This document shows positions 50,921-59,584 of a stretch of DNA of 64,000 nucleotides, in pieces. The stretch spans positions 1-64,000 of the forward strand of contig DBPR01000022.1 in assembly GCA_002305635.1 (NCBI GenBank). The letters run 5' to 3'. The stretch comes from Anaerolineaceae bacterium UBA1415 (GTDB lineage Bacteria; Chloroflexota; Anaerolineae; Anaerolineales; Anaerolineaceae). A model generated the notes under the pieces. The model did not search any database, was not told the DNA's origin, and saw only the letters and a list, made by a program, of their open reading frames with translations. The position numbers were made by a program, and so were the translations under genes. Within the stretch, counting starts at the first letter, position 1; every line of letters begins with the position of its first letter.

Positions 50921-52258
50921 TTACGGAGCGAGCACTCTTCCCATGAATACGATGGTTCCGGTTTCCTGATCGTAGATCACGTAGATAAAGGGATGGTCGA
51001 GCTTGATCTCATACGACTCTCCCGGCATGGAGGTCATTTCCATAGCGATCGCGGTCGCCGCGGCAGCTTCGGTGCCCTGCTCATTGACATCAATATAAGC
51101 CTGATGGATCGCGTCGGAAATGAAAACGTCTTTCGCGCCAGTAATGCCGGAGAAGTCAGCGAAATTCGGATCAAACGCCTGCTCCATGCCCAGTGCCTTG
51201 AGTTGATCAGCCAGGCTAAAATTGCTTTCGGTCTTAAACTTCGGCATTCCCAGTTGAACCGAGGCTGAGCTGGCATCAATCGCTTTCAAAATGTCATTAA
51301 GCTTGCTTCCCAGTTCATTTTCGAATGTTTTAAAATCGCCGGTCGGCATGATCGCAAGCATTGAAAAACTACTTTGCTCGTAAGGCAGTCTGACAGCCTG
51401 GTACTGATCATTCACCAGCGCGGCGCCATTTAAATGTGTATTCATCATTTCAACAGTCGTCTGACTGCCATCCAGCTTGTAAAAAGGTTCTTGAGTGTTC
51501 ATCTGTGGGTCGAACTGATGGCTCCAGGCGCCCTTGAAATAGACCGCGTTCGTGATCACCAGGCGGGTCATCTCGTTTAGCATTCCAGCCGGGATCAATT
51601 CCTTGATCTTCTCGTTGGTTTGAGCCGCCACCCAGAGGTTGATCAGTTGGCGAGCATCTTCGGGTTTCGAGAAATCGACTAATTTCAGACCAGCGTCATA
51701 GTTGGCGGACAGCCTATCCAGAAACGCCTGCTCAAACTGGCCTTCCTTTTGCGCCCAAAGCGCGTTCGCGACATTGAATTCCAATGGCTGCGCGTCCTGG
51801 CGGACAAATTCCGGTCGGGCGGTCAGGCGGATATTGAGCGCGTTCATCCACTCATGCACCTTGTCCCCATCCTGCGGGTCGATCGCCAGTGCCTTTGCAA
51901 TTTCAGCTTTGGTCTCAGCATTTGCCCCGGCGTAGGTCATCAAAAATGCCTGGAAAATACTGTACGGTGAGAAGATCAGGCTCTCATCGCTGGCCGCAAG
52001 TTGACGATAGAGCGCAACAGCGAACTCGTTCATATCCGCGGCATGCTCGTCAAGCTTTGTCTTTTCGACCGGAGGGTTGACGATATAGGCCTCCACGCCT
52101 TTCATATCCTCATCGGTACCAGCTGATTTTATAATTTCAGCATTGTCTGTGTCTTCCTGCTCCGGTTCGTTGACTGTGCTGGGTGCGGCTGTTGTGCAGG
52201 CGCCCAGGACAAGGCTCAGAACAAGAATGGCTGCGATCAAAATTCTACTTTTCTTCAT
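50921..52258 (-). CDS. Lipoprotein serpin (distal copy)
   Basis: Serine-protease inhibitor (445 residues) anchored outside the cell. Lipobox LGAC (C21), a linker, then the serpin fold: FSPYSIFQAFLMTYAGANAE, the NAVYFKGAWSHQFDP segment and the shutter region. Hinge of the reactive loop EQGTEAAAATAIAM with small residues at P15-P9, as in inhibitory serpins, followed by MEMTSMPGES. Counting from the hinge puts P1 near Thr/Met. The C-terminal DHPFIYVIYDQETGTIVFMG is family-typical. It follows another serpin gene by 21 bp. Confidence 0.93.
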   Translation of the reverse strand: MKKSRILIAAILVLSLVLGACTTAAPSTVNEPEQEDTDNAEIIKSAGTDEDMKGVEAYIVNPPVEKTKLDEHAADMNEFAVALYRQLAASDESLIFSPYSIFQAFLMTYAGANAETKAEIAKALAIDPQDGDKVHEWMNALNIRLTARPEFVRQDAQPLEFNVANALWAQKEGQFEQAFLDRLSANYDAGLKLVDFSKPEDARQLINLWVAAQTNEKIKELIPAGMLNEMTRLVITNAVYFKGAWSHQFDPQMNTQEPFYKLDGSQTTVEMMNTHLNGAALVNDQYQAVRLPYEQSSFSMLAIMPTGDFKTFENELGSKLNDILKAIDASSASVQLGMPKFKTESNFSLADQLKALGMEQAFDPNFADFSGITGAKDVFISDAIHQAYIDVNEQGTEAAAATAIAMEMTSMPGESYEIKLDHPFIYVIYDQETGTIVFMGRVLAP

Positions 52259-52279
52259 TTTAAACTCCTTTTACATTAA

Positions 52280-53587
52280 TTAGGGCTGCATAAGCTGGCC
52301 GATGAACAAGATCGTGCCAGTTTTTGTATCACGGATCACAAACATGAATGGGTGATCGAAGCGCATCTCGATCGGTTCCTGGCTGGATGGAGCCCCCTTT
52401 GGCGCGACGACGGCTATGGTCACAGCAGCGGCCTCTGATCCGGCTTCGTTCACGTCAATATAGGCTTTTTGCACCAGGTTGGAGACATACAGGTCTTCTT
52501 TACCATTCATGCCAGACAGGTTTGCGTCATCGCCAAAGACATCCACCAAACCGAGCTTGATCATCGGATCGATCATGTTAATTTCCGGTGTTTCAATTTT
52601 GAATTTGGGCATGCTCAGGATCACATCCTGATAGACCAGATGATAGACCATATCTGTGAAATCATTTTGCAGATTTTCTGCGCTCATCTCTTCAAAATGG
52701 CCCCAATCGCCATCCAGGGGCATGATGAGGTCCATCGCGATGTTCGAACCCTTGTAAGGCATTTCGATCATCTGATAATGCTCGTTCACGCGGACCGGGA
52801 AAGTGCCAGAGGTGATCATCGTAGGCACGCTGATGACAGTGCCATCCAGAAGCATGAAATCCTCATTCCGTGTTCCCGATTCTTCAAATTGTTGCGCCCA
52901 GGCACCTTTGAAGTAGACCGCGTTGGTCAAGGCAAGCTGTGTATCGGCACTGAACATATCTGGCCTGGCGATCTCTGTGATCTTTTCGTTGGTGGCTTCT
53001 GCCGCCCACTGATTGATCAGGTCAGCCGCCTTTTGCGCGTTCGCGAAATCGAGCGAGCGCAAACCGGCTGCGTAGTTTTCCGAGATGGTATCCAAATAGG
53101 ATTGCAGTATTTCAGCATCTTTTTGCACCCATAGCGCGTTGGCGATCTCCAGAACCGCCTGTTCGCTCTCCTCCATATTTTCGTTCTTTTGAACCAAATC
53201 CAGATTCAAGGCGTTCATCAGCCTGTGGATGTCAGGATTTTTGGCGGAAAGCACCAGCGCTTGTTCAAACTGACTGGCAGTTTCACCGGCAGCGCCGGCA
53301 TAGAGCATCGTCAGCGCCTGGTAGAGGCTGTATGGCGAATAGACCAGGTTTTTGTCTTTTTCCGCCAGCAGCTTATATAGCGCCAAGGCGAATTGATTAT
53401 GCCCGAGTACCAGCCTATCCAGTTCTTCGGGACTGTATTCGGGGTTGGGGTCATAGTCAACCTTTCCGGTTTGAAGATTGCCGTCGTCACCCGTCTGAGG
53501 GCCATTGACTGGATTTTCGTTGGGATTGCTGATACAGGCACTGCAGATCAGCAATAAGGAAATCAGGGTAAGGATCATTTTTTTCAT
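52280..53587 (-). CDS. Lipoprotein serpin (proximal copy)
   Basis: 435 residues from the ATG at 53587, which has GGAGAAAGAA before it; an ATG four codons upstream is possible. Lipobox CSAC. Serpin core with YSPYSLYQALTMLYAGAAGE and NAVYFKGAWAQQFEESG. The hinge EAGSEAAAVTIAV is inhibitory in type. The loop then reads VAPKGAPSSQEP; counting places Lys near P1, suggesting a trypsin-like target, unlike its neighbour. First gene of a two-serpin operon. Confidence 0.93.
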   Translation of the reverse strand: MKKMILTLISLLLICSACISNPNENPVNGPQTGDDGNLQTGKVDYDPNPEYSPEELDRLVLGHNQFALALYKLLAEKDKNLVYSPYSLYQALTMLYAGAAGETASQFEQALVLSAKNPDIHRLMNALNLDLVQKNENMEESEQAVLEIANALWVQKDAEILQSYLDTISENYAAGLRSLDFANAQKAADLINQWAAEATNEKITEIARPDMFSADTQLALTNAVYFKGAWAQQFEESGTRNEDFMLLDGTVISVPTMITSGTFPVRVNEHYQMIEMPYKGSNIAMDLIMPLDGDWGHFEEMSAENLQNDFTDMVYHLVYQDVILSMPKFKIETPEINMIDPMIKLGLVDVFGDDANLSGMNGKEDLYVSNLVQKAYIDVNEAGSEAAAVTIAVVAPKGAPSSQEPIEMRFDHPFMFVIRDTKTGTILFIGQLMQP

Positions 53588-53654
53588 TTCTTTCTCCATT
53601 CTTCTTCGCAGTTAAGACGAAAGAGGCAGCTCCTTTGTTCCAGGCTTGGGACAC

Positions 53655-53685
53655 AAAAGCCTGCCGGGTGGACCGTCAGGCTTTT
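53655..53685 (-). terminator. Terminator of the DUF218 gene
   Basis: AAAAGCCTG (53655-53663) pairs with CAGGCTTTT (53677-53685); on the minus strand the T run ends the hairpin. It separates the DUF218 gene from the serpins. Confidence 0.8.
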
Positions 53686-53728
53686 TGCGGAAGTAAATCG
53701 CTGATAGAGGGTCAGCGAATTAACCAGG

Positions 53729-54499
53729 TTAGAAGATGGCTCTCACGCGGTAGAAAGCCAGACCAAAATATTCCCAAAGCGCCTGCCAGCTGTTTTCGAA
53801 AGCTTCCGCGCCGGGCATCAGATGGCTGATGACGACTTGCCAATTCGAACTTTTCAAATTCTGCCAGTCCTGCAATGTGACCTGATAATCGACAGAAGCG
53901 ACACTTATATTCAGATCAAGGTCTTTGAAGAGGAAGAGGGTTCGGTCCATCTTCAGCGCGGACTGAACCAGGATGACATTTTTGATCTCTTCGATTTCGA
54001 TGATCTGACTGATATAGTGAGCAGAAGCGCGCATATTCAGGCTGGTCTGATCCACCAGGATCGCTTGTTCCGGCACACCCAGCTCGATCAACAAAGTCTT
54101 GGCGCTCGTGCTTGCAGAGAGGCTGCCGCTCACGATAACACGCGGGGCCAGTTTTTTCTGGTAGAGCTGCGCGGCGTAGATCGCCCGATCAGCGCCCTCA
54201 CCCACCTCAACGCGTTGGCGGGGCGTGTTGGCAGGGTAAGTGCCTTCAGCGATCAATAGGATCGCATCAGCCTTTTCAAACTGGGCTGGCGGCATATAAC
54301 GCCATTCCATCGAGCGCGTCAGAAAGGTTGAGAAATAGGAATTGCCCATAACCGCTACGATCACCAAACAAACCGCGACAAACCAAATGGCTGTTTTGGG
54401 CTTCTTTTTAATCAGGAAGAGCGAGATAAAAAGCACCAGACCCACGAATGCCAGTGGGTTAAAAAATTGCAAGAGAAAAGATTTGATGATGTTGAACAT
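53729..54499 (-). CDS. DUF218 (ElyC/SanA/YdcF-like) membrane protein
   Basis: 256 residues. Two N-terminal helices (about 14-32, 37-58), then a Rossmann-like DUF218 domain: ADAILLIAEGTYP, GADRAIYAAQLYQKKLAPRV, VSGSLSASTSAKTLLIELGV, VTLQDW. Relatives act in cell-envelope biogenesis, but the reaction is not established. Single gene with its own terminator. Confidence 0.85.
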   Translation of the reverse strand: MFNIIKSFLLQFFNPLAFVGLVLFISLFLIKKKPKTAIWFVAVCLVIVAVMGNSYFSTFLTRSMEWRYMPPAQFEKADAILLIAEGTYPANTPRQRVEVGEGADRAIYAAQLYQKKLAPRVIVSGSLSASTSAKTLLIELGVPEQAILVDQTSLNMRASAHYISQIIEIEEIKNVILVQSALKMDRTLFLFKDLDLNISVASVDYQVTLQDWQNLKSSNWQVVISHLMPGAEAFENSWQALWEYFGLAFYRVRAIF

Positions 54500-54750
54500 A
54501 ATATTCTCCTTCGGTCACGCCTGCACATATAGTAGCAAGATTTGTGCCTGGAAGGAAATTTTTAAATTCAATCATGCTTTCTCACTAAATCAACATTTGC
54601 ACCGGTTTTCCAACCACTGCAATATCGCGCATCTTCTTACGATAATGTCTTAGATAGTAAGGTGGCCACGACCCCGCCATGATATTGCTATGATGAGAAC
54701 AGCATAAAAAGATAAATGTGGTGAAAAGCAAAACCTTAAATGAAATCAAG

Positions 54751-54756
54751 TATAAT
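54751..54756 (+). promoter_or_regulatory. Possible -10 of the ECF operon
   Basis: TATAAT at 54751-54756 without a good -35. It would start the message near 54763 and leave a 5' leader of about 205 bases. Confidence 0.35.
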
Positions 54757-54810
54757 CACATCAGTTCTTCGACTCATTGCACCTAAATTAACGATAACAA
54801 GGGCAGATGA

Positions 54811-54930
54811 GCGGTAGCATATGGAAAATCCCAGCCGCCATATGCTCAAGGGCCTTGCCGGAAACAGCAATGCCTCCCTTTTGGAAAGGAGAATGAGATA
54901 CCTGCGCTATTATCAGCCAGGGATACCCTT
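54811..54930 (+). promoter_or_regulatory. Structured 5' leader, possible molybdenum-cofactor-type riboswitch
   Basis: The gap 54500-54969 has no gene. The leader shows a 9-bp helix AGCATATGG/CCATATGCT (54827-54846), then GGC-TTGC...GCAA-GCC enclosing CCGGAAACA (54851-54874), then CTCC-TTT/AAAGGAG (54874-54891), then GAGATACCTGCGC. The order GCCGGAAAC, GCCTCCC, GGAG-AAT, CCTGCGC resembles the Moco RNA motif as I remember it; this was not aligned. The first gene downstream has a molybdopterin-oxidoreductase-like fold, which fits. Another cofactor riboswitch is possible. Confidence 0.4.
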
Positions 54931-54969
54931 TTTCCTATTCCGAAACAATTACTATATTAAGGAGAAGAA

Positions 54970-55452
54970 ATGAAAAAGAGTATTGTTATTATTGGATTGA
55001 TCCTTGTATTGTTCCTGGCTTTAAGCGCTTGCGCTAAAAGCACTACCGCACCTACCGAAGTACCTCCACCTGCTGAAGAAATAGTGGTGGATGAGACCAC
55101 TGCTGCGTTGAGCATCACCGGTATGGTCGAATCAAAAACTGCCTGGTCTGAAGATGAAGTTAAGGCAATGGCAACTGTTGACGTTGAATCAACCAACAGC
55201 AAGGGCGAAACTGAAACCTATACTGGCGTAAAGATCAATGATCTCTTGGCGCTTGCCAAACCCGCAGCGGACGCGACCACCCTGGTTCTCGTGGCGGATG
55301 ATGGCTATACCGTTGAAGTTCCCCTTGCGGATGTTCTGGCCTGCGATACCTGTATTATTTCCTTCCGGTCCAAAGGCGGTTTTTCATCCGTCCTGCCTGG
55401 CTTTGATAAGAGCCTCCAGGTCAAAGGGATTGTTAAGATCGAGGTCAAGTAG
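54970..55452 (+). CDS. Lipoprotein with sulfite-oxidase-like (molybdopterin-domain-like) fold
   Basis: 160 residues. Lipobox LSAC (C19-20), a short Pro/Glu linker, then a domain from about 45: LSITGMVESKTAWSEDEVKA, TYTGVKINDLLALAKPA, LVADDGYTVEVPLADVLAC. This is the pattern of the sulfite-oxidase-type molybdopterin-binding domain, but only a truncated version is present, so it is likelier a binding protein than an enzyme. TAAGGAGAAGA precedes the start. First gene of the ECF operon; a candidate substrate-capture lipoprotein. Confidence 0.65.
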   Translation: MKKSIVIIGLILVLFLALSACAKSTTAPTEVPPPAEEIVVDETTAALSITGMVESKTAWSEDEVKAMATVDVESTNSKGETETYTGVKINDLLALAKPAADATTLVLVADDGYTVEVPLADVLACDTCIISFRSKGGFSSVLPGFDKSLQVKGIVKIEVK

Positions 55453-55454
55453 TA

Positions 55455-56147
55455 TTGATCGGCTATATTGGAATAGACGATACTGATAATCCTGAATCAC
55501 GCGGCACGGGCCAATTAGCCCGTGCCGTTGCAAATCGGGTCGGGGAAAAACACCCTGTTTTAGGGATCATCAGGCACCAACTCCTGTTTGACCCTCGCGT
55601 GCCATACACTTCTCACAACAGCAGCGCTTCGATCATCTTTGAACCTGGCCCGGATCTGGATTTGCGAAGCCTCTTTGATGATGTGCGCCGTTGGATGTTG
55701 GAAGATTTTCAGCCAGGCAGTGACCCGGGATTATGTATCTGCATTGACCCAGATGAAGCTTTAACTCGCTTCGGACTTAAAGCAAAACAGGAATTAGTGA
55801 CCAAGGACGAAGCGCGTACCCTGGCTTCGCAACACGGCGTGCTTCTCGAGGGTTTGGGTGGCACAGAAGATGGCGTTATTGGGGCCTTAGCCGCGGTTGG
55901 GCTCTCAGCAGGCGGAAATGATGGCAGGTACATCCAGTACCGAACGATTCGCGACCTCACCGGCATCCTATCAATTGAAGAATTGCTGGCTGTTGGCTTG
56001 CATGAAGTGCGAACGATGGATGGCAAGCGGGTTACAGAGGGGCATGTACTGGCAGATAAACTTCGACCTGCCAGGCGTGAAAGCAAGGCCATTTTATTCG
56101 TGGAAAAGCGCGAAGACGCCTGGTATTACCCGCTCAAATTAGATTAA
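55455..56147 (+). CDS. TiaS-like/DUF1743-type protein
   Basis: 230 residues. The N-terminal GYIGIDDTDNPESRGTGQLA matches the D-D-T-D phosphate-binding start of TiaS-like (tRNA-Ile2 agmatidine synthase) proteins. GLGGTEDGVIGALAAVGLSA follows at ~135-155. Bacteria do not make agmatidine, so the function must differ. The TTG start at 55455 is 2 bp after the previous stop. Its place inside a transporter operon suggests ATP- or substrate-linked modification of the cargo. Confidence 0.7.
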   Translation: MIGYIGIDDTDNPESRGTGQLARAVANRVGEKHPVLGIIRHQLLFDPRVPYTSHNSSASIIFEPGPDLDLRSLFDDVRRWMLEDFQPGSDPGLCICIDPDEALTRFGLKAKQELVTKDEARTLASQHGVLLEGLGGTEDGVIGALAAVGLSAGGNDGRYIQYRTIRDLTGILSIEELLAVGLHEVRTMDGKRVTEGHVLADKLRPARRESKAILFVEKREDAWYYPLKLD

Positions 56148-56170
56148 TTCTCATGGACACATAGAGCGTC

Positions 56171-57586
56171 TTGAAACCTTTGCTTCACAGTGAAAATGTA
56201 AGCTTTAGCTACCCACAAACCAATCGCAGCTGTGGGCTTTTATCACTGTCCCTGCACCAGGGGGAATCTGCGCTGGTTCATGGTCCCTCAGGCTGCGGCA
56301 AAAGCACTCTGGCGCGCTGCCTGGCAGGCTTGATCCCCCACCTTTATCATGGTCAAATGAATGGTGATGTGTGGATCGGAGAACGCAACACCAAAGAAAT
56401 GCAATCCTGGGAGATCGCCAGGGAAGTCGGTTTTGTCTTCCAAAACCCCGCCGCTCAAATGGTGGCATCCACGGTTGAGGATGAACTCCTCTTTGGCCTG
56501 GAGAACCTTGGGCTGCCAAAGGAAGAAATTAAGACCCGTCTCGACTTTGTTGTTGACCAATTCCAACTCAATTCTTTTTTAAAGCGTTCACCCTATACGC
56601 TTTCGGGTGGGGAACAGCAAAAGCTTTCCCTGGCTGCCATCATCGCCATGCAGCCCTCAGTTCTGATCATGGATGAACCTTTGTCCATGCTCGACAGTTC
56701 TTCCGCATACGAATTCATCAACTTATTAATAGAACAACAGGAAGAAGGCAAAAGCCTGGTCTTTTTTGAACATCGTCTTCCATACTTACAGGATTTTCCG
56801 GGTCTGAAACGCATTCCCCCGGGCATTGCAAGCAATGAGCAGCCAGGATCACAGATCCCAACGCTTCCTTATCCCGAAAAAGCGGAAGCCTATTCTATCC
56901 GTGTTCAGGGACTTACTGTTTCCTTTGGAAAGAAAAAGATCCTTGAGGATCTTAACCTTGAATTTAAGGGTGGAGAGCTTGTTGCCCTTGTTGGCAAAAA
57001 TGGGTCAGGGAAAACAACGCTTTTGCGCTCGCTGGCTGGCTTGCAGCCTTATGAAGGTTCTATTCGGGTCCTTGGCGATGGACAGAATGAGAGCGATCTT
57101 CCACGATTGAACATGGTCTTCCAAAACCCGGATACCCAACTGTTCAACCCAACCGTACGGGAAGAGATCCTCTACAAAATTCAACAACCCAACCACGAGC
57201 TCTATGAATGGCTGATCCAGGCTCTGAAGCTGGAAAATTATCAGGAAACGCAGCCTTTGTTGCTTAGTGAGGGTGAAAAAAGACGACTGGCACTGGCAAT
57301 TACCATCATGCATCCCCATCAGCACGGCATCCTCCTGGATGAGCCCTCACTTGGTCAGGATCAAAGGCACAAGGACTTGCTCATAGAAATCCTGAAAACC
57401 ATTTCGCAAGCGGGTTATCTGGTCTTTTTTGCCACGCACGACATTGAGCTCGCGGCCCATGCTGATCGAATGATCCTGATCAGCGAACAAGGGATCATCG
57501 CTGATGGACCGACCCGGAACATCTTGCAAAACCAAAATGCCTGGCAGCAGGCTGGTTTGATCTTGCCGCACTGGATTGCACCATGA
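56171..57586 (+). CDS. ECF transporter ATPase, two domains fused (EcfA-EcfA')
   Basis: 471 residues with two complete ABC domains. Domain 1: Walker A GPSGCGKST, signature LSGGEQQKLSLAAI, Walker B LIMDEPLSMLD. Domain 2: GKNGSGKTT, a deviating signature LSEGEKRRLALAI, and GILLDEPSLGQD. It energises the EcfT-S complex. TTG start at 56171. It overlaps the EcfT gene by 4 bp. The fused form replaces the usual pair of genes. Confidence 0.92.
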   Translation: MKPLLHSENVSFSYPQTNRSCGLLSLSLHQGESALVHGPSGCGKSTLARCLAGLIPHLYHGQMNGDVWIGERNTKEMQSWEIAREVGFVFQNPAAQMVASTVEDELLFGLENLGLPKEEIKTRLDFVVDQFQLNSFLKRSPYTLSGGEQQKLSLAAIIAMQPSVLIMDEPLSMLDSSSAYEFINLLIEQQEEGKSLVFFEHRLPYLQDFPGLKRIPPGIASNEQPGSQIPTLPYPEKAEAYSIRVQGLTVSFGKKKILEDLNLEFKGGELVALVGKNGSGKTTLLRSLAGLQPYEGSIRVLGDGQNESDLPRLNMVFQNPDTQLFNPTVREEILYKIQQPNHELYEWLIQALKLENYQETQPLLLSEGEKRRLALAITIMHPHQHGILLDEPSLGQDQRHKDLLIEILKTISQAGYLVFFATHDIELAAHADRMILISEQGIIADGPTRNILQNQNAWQQAGLILPHWIAP

Positions 57587-58308
57587 AGTGGAAGAATCGA
57601 AAACCCTTTATCAGCACCGATCTGGAAGAAGCCTCTCCACTGCGAAATTTCGACCCGCGCGCGAAATTGTTTCTTAGCCTGTGCGCTTCGGTAGTGGTAA
57701 TGCTGCCTCTTCAACGACTGGTCATTTTTCTGGGCATTTACATCATATTTATGATTTGGGCTCGGTTATTCTCACGTTTTCTCAAACAGCTGGACAAAAT
57801 AAAGTGGGTTCTGATCTTTCTTTTCCTTGTCGATTGGCTGGTGGTAAGTCTCCAACTGGCAGTAGAAGTGACCCTGCGCCTGACCGTCGTCACAAGCGTA
57901 TTTACGGTTTTGATCGCGACCACAACTCCTGGCGAATTAGCGCTCGCCCTTGAGCGTTTGGGTCTTCCATATCGCTTTGCGTTCAGCATCAGGCTCGCTT
58001 TTCAGAGTTTGAGCATGTTGGAACAGGAATGGCAGGCGATTTTGGAGGCACAAAAAAGCCGTGGAGTCTTTTCTGATATCATGAACATTCGGACTATATT
58101 TACAAAAGTGGGTGATCTGGTCTCACTGACCGTACCCGCAATTGTGCTCGCGACCAGGCAAGCCTGGGTGATCACCGAGTCCGCAACCGCAAGGGGTTTT
58201 GATTCCCCGATGCGGAAGCCATATCGTCAGCTTTCTTTCACCACCCGCGATTGGGTGCTTGGTATCATATCAGCGGGACTCGTCCTGACGCTGATTTTTT
58301 GGAGGTAG
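57583..58308 (+). CDS. ecfT: ECF transporter transmembrane coupling protein EcfT
   Basis: 241 residues. Helices in the N-terminal half (about 27-50, 55-80, 85-105), then the cytoplasmic coupling helices with the family Ala-Arg-Gly signatures: EAQKSRGVF and ESATARGFD. Links the ATPase to the S subunit. Confidence 0.92.
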   Translation: MKWKNRKPFISTDLEEASPLRNFDPRAKLFLSLCASVVVMLPLQRLVIFLGIYIIFMIWARLFSRFLKQLDKIKWVLIFLFLVDWLVVSLQLAVEVTLRLTVVTSVFTVLIATTTPGELALALERLGLPYRFAFSIRLAFQSLSMLEQEWQAILEAQKSRGVFSDIMNIRTIFTKVGDLVSLTVPAIVLATRQAWVITESATARGFDSPMRKPYRQLSFTTRDWVLGIISAGLVLTLIFWR

Positions 58309-58310
58309 TT

Positions 58311-58808
58311 ATGAGTCAAAAGAAACGTATCATTCTCGCGGTCGGTTTGATCATTGTATTAGTCGCTGTTGTGCTCGGATTGGAAAGCCTGCGCGCCAAA
58401 ATCATCGCAAAGGATCGGGATGTCAGCCTGAACCCCGGTGATATACCGGTTTACAAGGATGGCGAACTGCTCGCCGCAGTTAACAGCGAAGACCTTGCGG
58501 ATCTGCAAATGGTGCAATTCACTGACGCGGAACAAGGCAAAGTGCAGGAAGGATGGCTGATTCTAAACATTATGGAGAAGTACTTTGAAACCAGGCATTT
58601 CTCAGATTCGCTCCAGTTTGTGTTTTCGAGCTCCAGCCGCAACAAATCCATCGCATTAAGCTGGGAAGAAATTGCCGAACCAGAGAATATGGTCATGTTT
58701 GACCTTTCCGGGCGAGGAACCTTAAAACTGGTGTCAAAGCTCGAAAAACTGGATGTTCGCGACGAATGGGTCCAGGACGTTGACAGAATCGAGATCATTG
58801 AACCATGA
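58311..58808 (+). CDS. Membrane-anchored protein of the ECF operon
   Basis: 165 residues. The ATG at 58311 follows GGAGGTAG. One N-terminal helix (7-27), then an outside domain with DIPVYKDGELLAAVNSEDLA and, near the end, DLSGRGTLKLVSKLEKLDV. It weakly recalls the fold of the operon's first lipoprotein (hinge pattern G-W-L-I-L-N... then D-R-I-E-I-I at the end). I do not recognise a named family. It overlaps the S-component gene by 4 bp. Confidence 0.6.
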   Translation: MSQKKRIILAVGLIIVLVAVVLGLESLRAKIIAKDRDVSLNPGDIPVYKDGELLAAVNSEDLADLQMVQFTDAEQGKVQEGWLILNIMEKYFETRHFSDSLQFVFSSSSRNKSIALSWEEIAEPENMVMFDLSGRGTLKLVSKLEKLDVRDEWVQDVDRIEIIEP

Positions 58809-59350
58809 AAAAGAAATATTTCTCAACTTTCCAGTTAATTGTATTGACCTTATTCTCCGCGCTGATCGTTGCCGCCAAGATCGCCTTGCGCCTCCCGATC
58901 CAACTCCCTGGTCATTCAGGGTTATTCTGGATGGCGATCATGATCGTTGCCACACGAGTTGTCCCCAAAAAAGGTGCGGCAAGCTTTGTGGGCATAGTTT
59001 CTGGCATCATGGCAACATTTATGGGCCTGGGAGATTTCGGTTCCCTGAACACACTCATATCCTATTCAGCCATTGGGATTGGGGTCGACCTGGCTTTACT
59101 TTTGTTGGGCAACCCAGAGAATCTGGTGGTGGCAACGCTGGTAGGGATCATCGGTCATTTTGCCAAGTTCCTGGTCAAGTGGGCTTTTGGAGCGATCTCA
59201 GGAGCACCTCTCGGATTTGTCGCCCTTGGGTTAGCCAGGTCTATCATTAGCTATCTTGTCTTTGGCGCTTTGGGTGGGCTCTTAGGCGGCCTGACCCTGC
59301 TTGCGCTCAAAAAAGCCGGCTTCTTCGCCTACCTGGCAGAGAAGAAATAA
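58805..59350 (+). CDS. ECF transporter substrate-binding S component
   Basis: 181 residues, six predicted helices. The start FSTFQLIVLTLFSALIVAAK with small residues in helix 1 is typical for docking to EcfT; LPGHSGLFWMAIMIVATRVV and GIVSGIMATFMGLGD follow. The substrate cannot be read from the sequence. The leader and the molybdopterin-fold neighbours suggest a Mo/W-cofactor-related compound or other micronutrient. Confidence 0.85.
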   Translation: MKKKYFSTFQLIVLTLFSALIVAAKIALRLPIQLPGHSGLFWMAIMIVATRVVPKKGAASFVGIVSGIMATFMGLGDFGSLNTLISYSAIGIGVDLALLLLGNPENLVVATLVGIIGHFAKFLVKWAFGAISGAPLGFVALGLARSIISYLVFGALGGLLGGLTLLALKKAGFFAYLAEKK

Positions 59351-59407
59351 TGCCCTCAACAGTCGCAATATAAGATTCCCCACCCGGTAAATCAATTCCA
59401 AATCAAT

Positions 59408-59440
59408 AACGGCACCTCAACCCGGGTGCCGTTTTTTCTT
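59408..59440 (+). terminator. Terminator of the ECF operon
   Basis: AACGGCACC (59408-59416) pairs with GGTGCCGTT (59425-59433), followed by TTTTCTT. Confidence 0.92.
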
Positions 59441-59584
59441 ATTCCTTACATCTTTTGGTAGCTTTTTTTAAAGAGTTGTAGATAGGTTAACAAGGCATTA
59501 CCAAATTGTGAGTTAAAATAATCGAACAATTCAAGCCGACGCGCATAACGAAACGCCGGTAATAATATTAAGGAGTTTTACCGA

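Noticed and set aside
54811..54930. TPP or cobalamin riboswitch in the leader of the ECF operon.
   Set aside because: The TPP core (CTGAGA with a following GATCTGG-type segment) is missing. A segment resembling the B12 box (AGCCAGGGATACC) is present, but no GCCACTG element precedes it.
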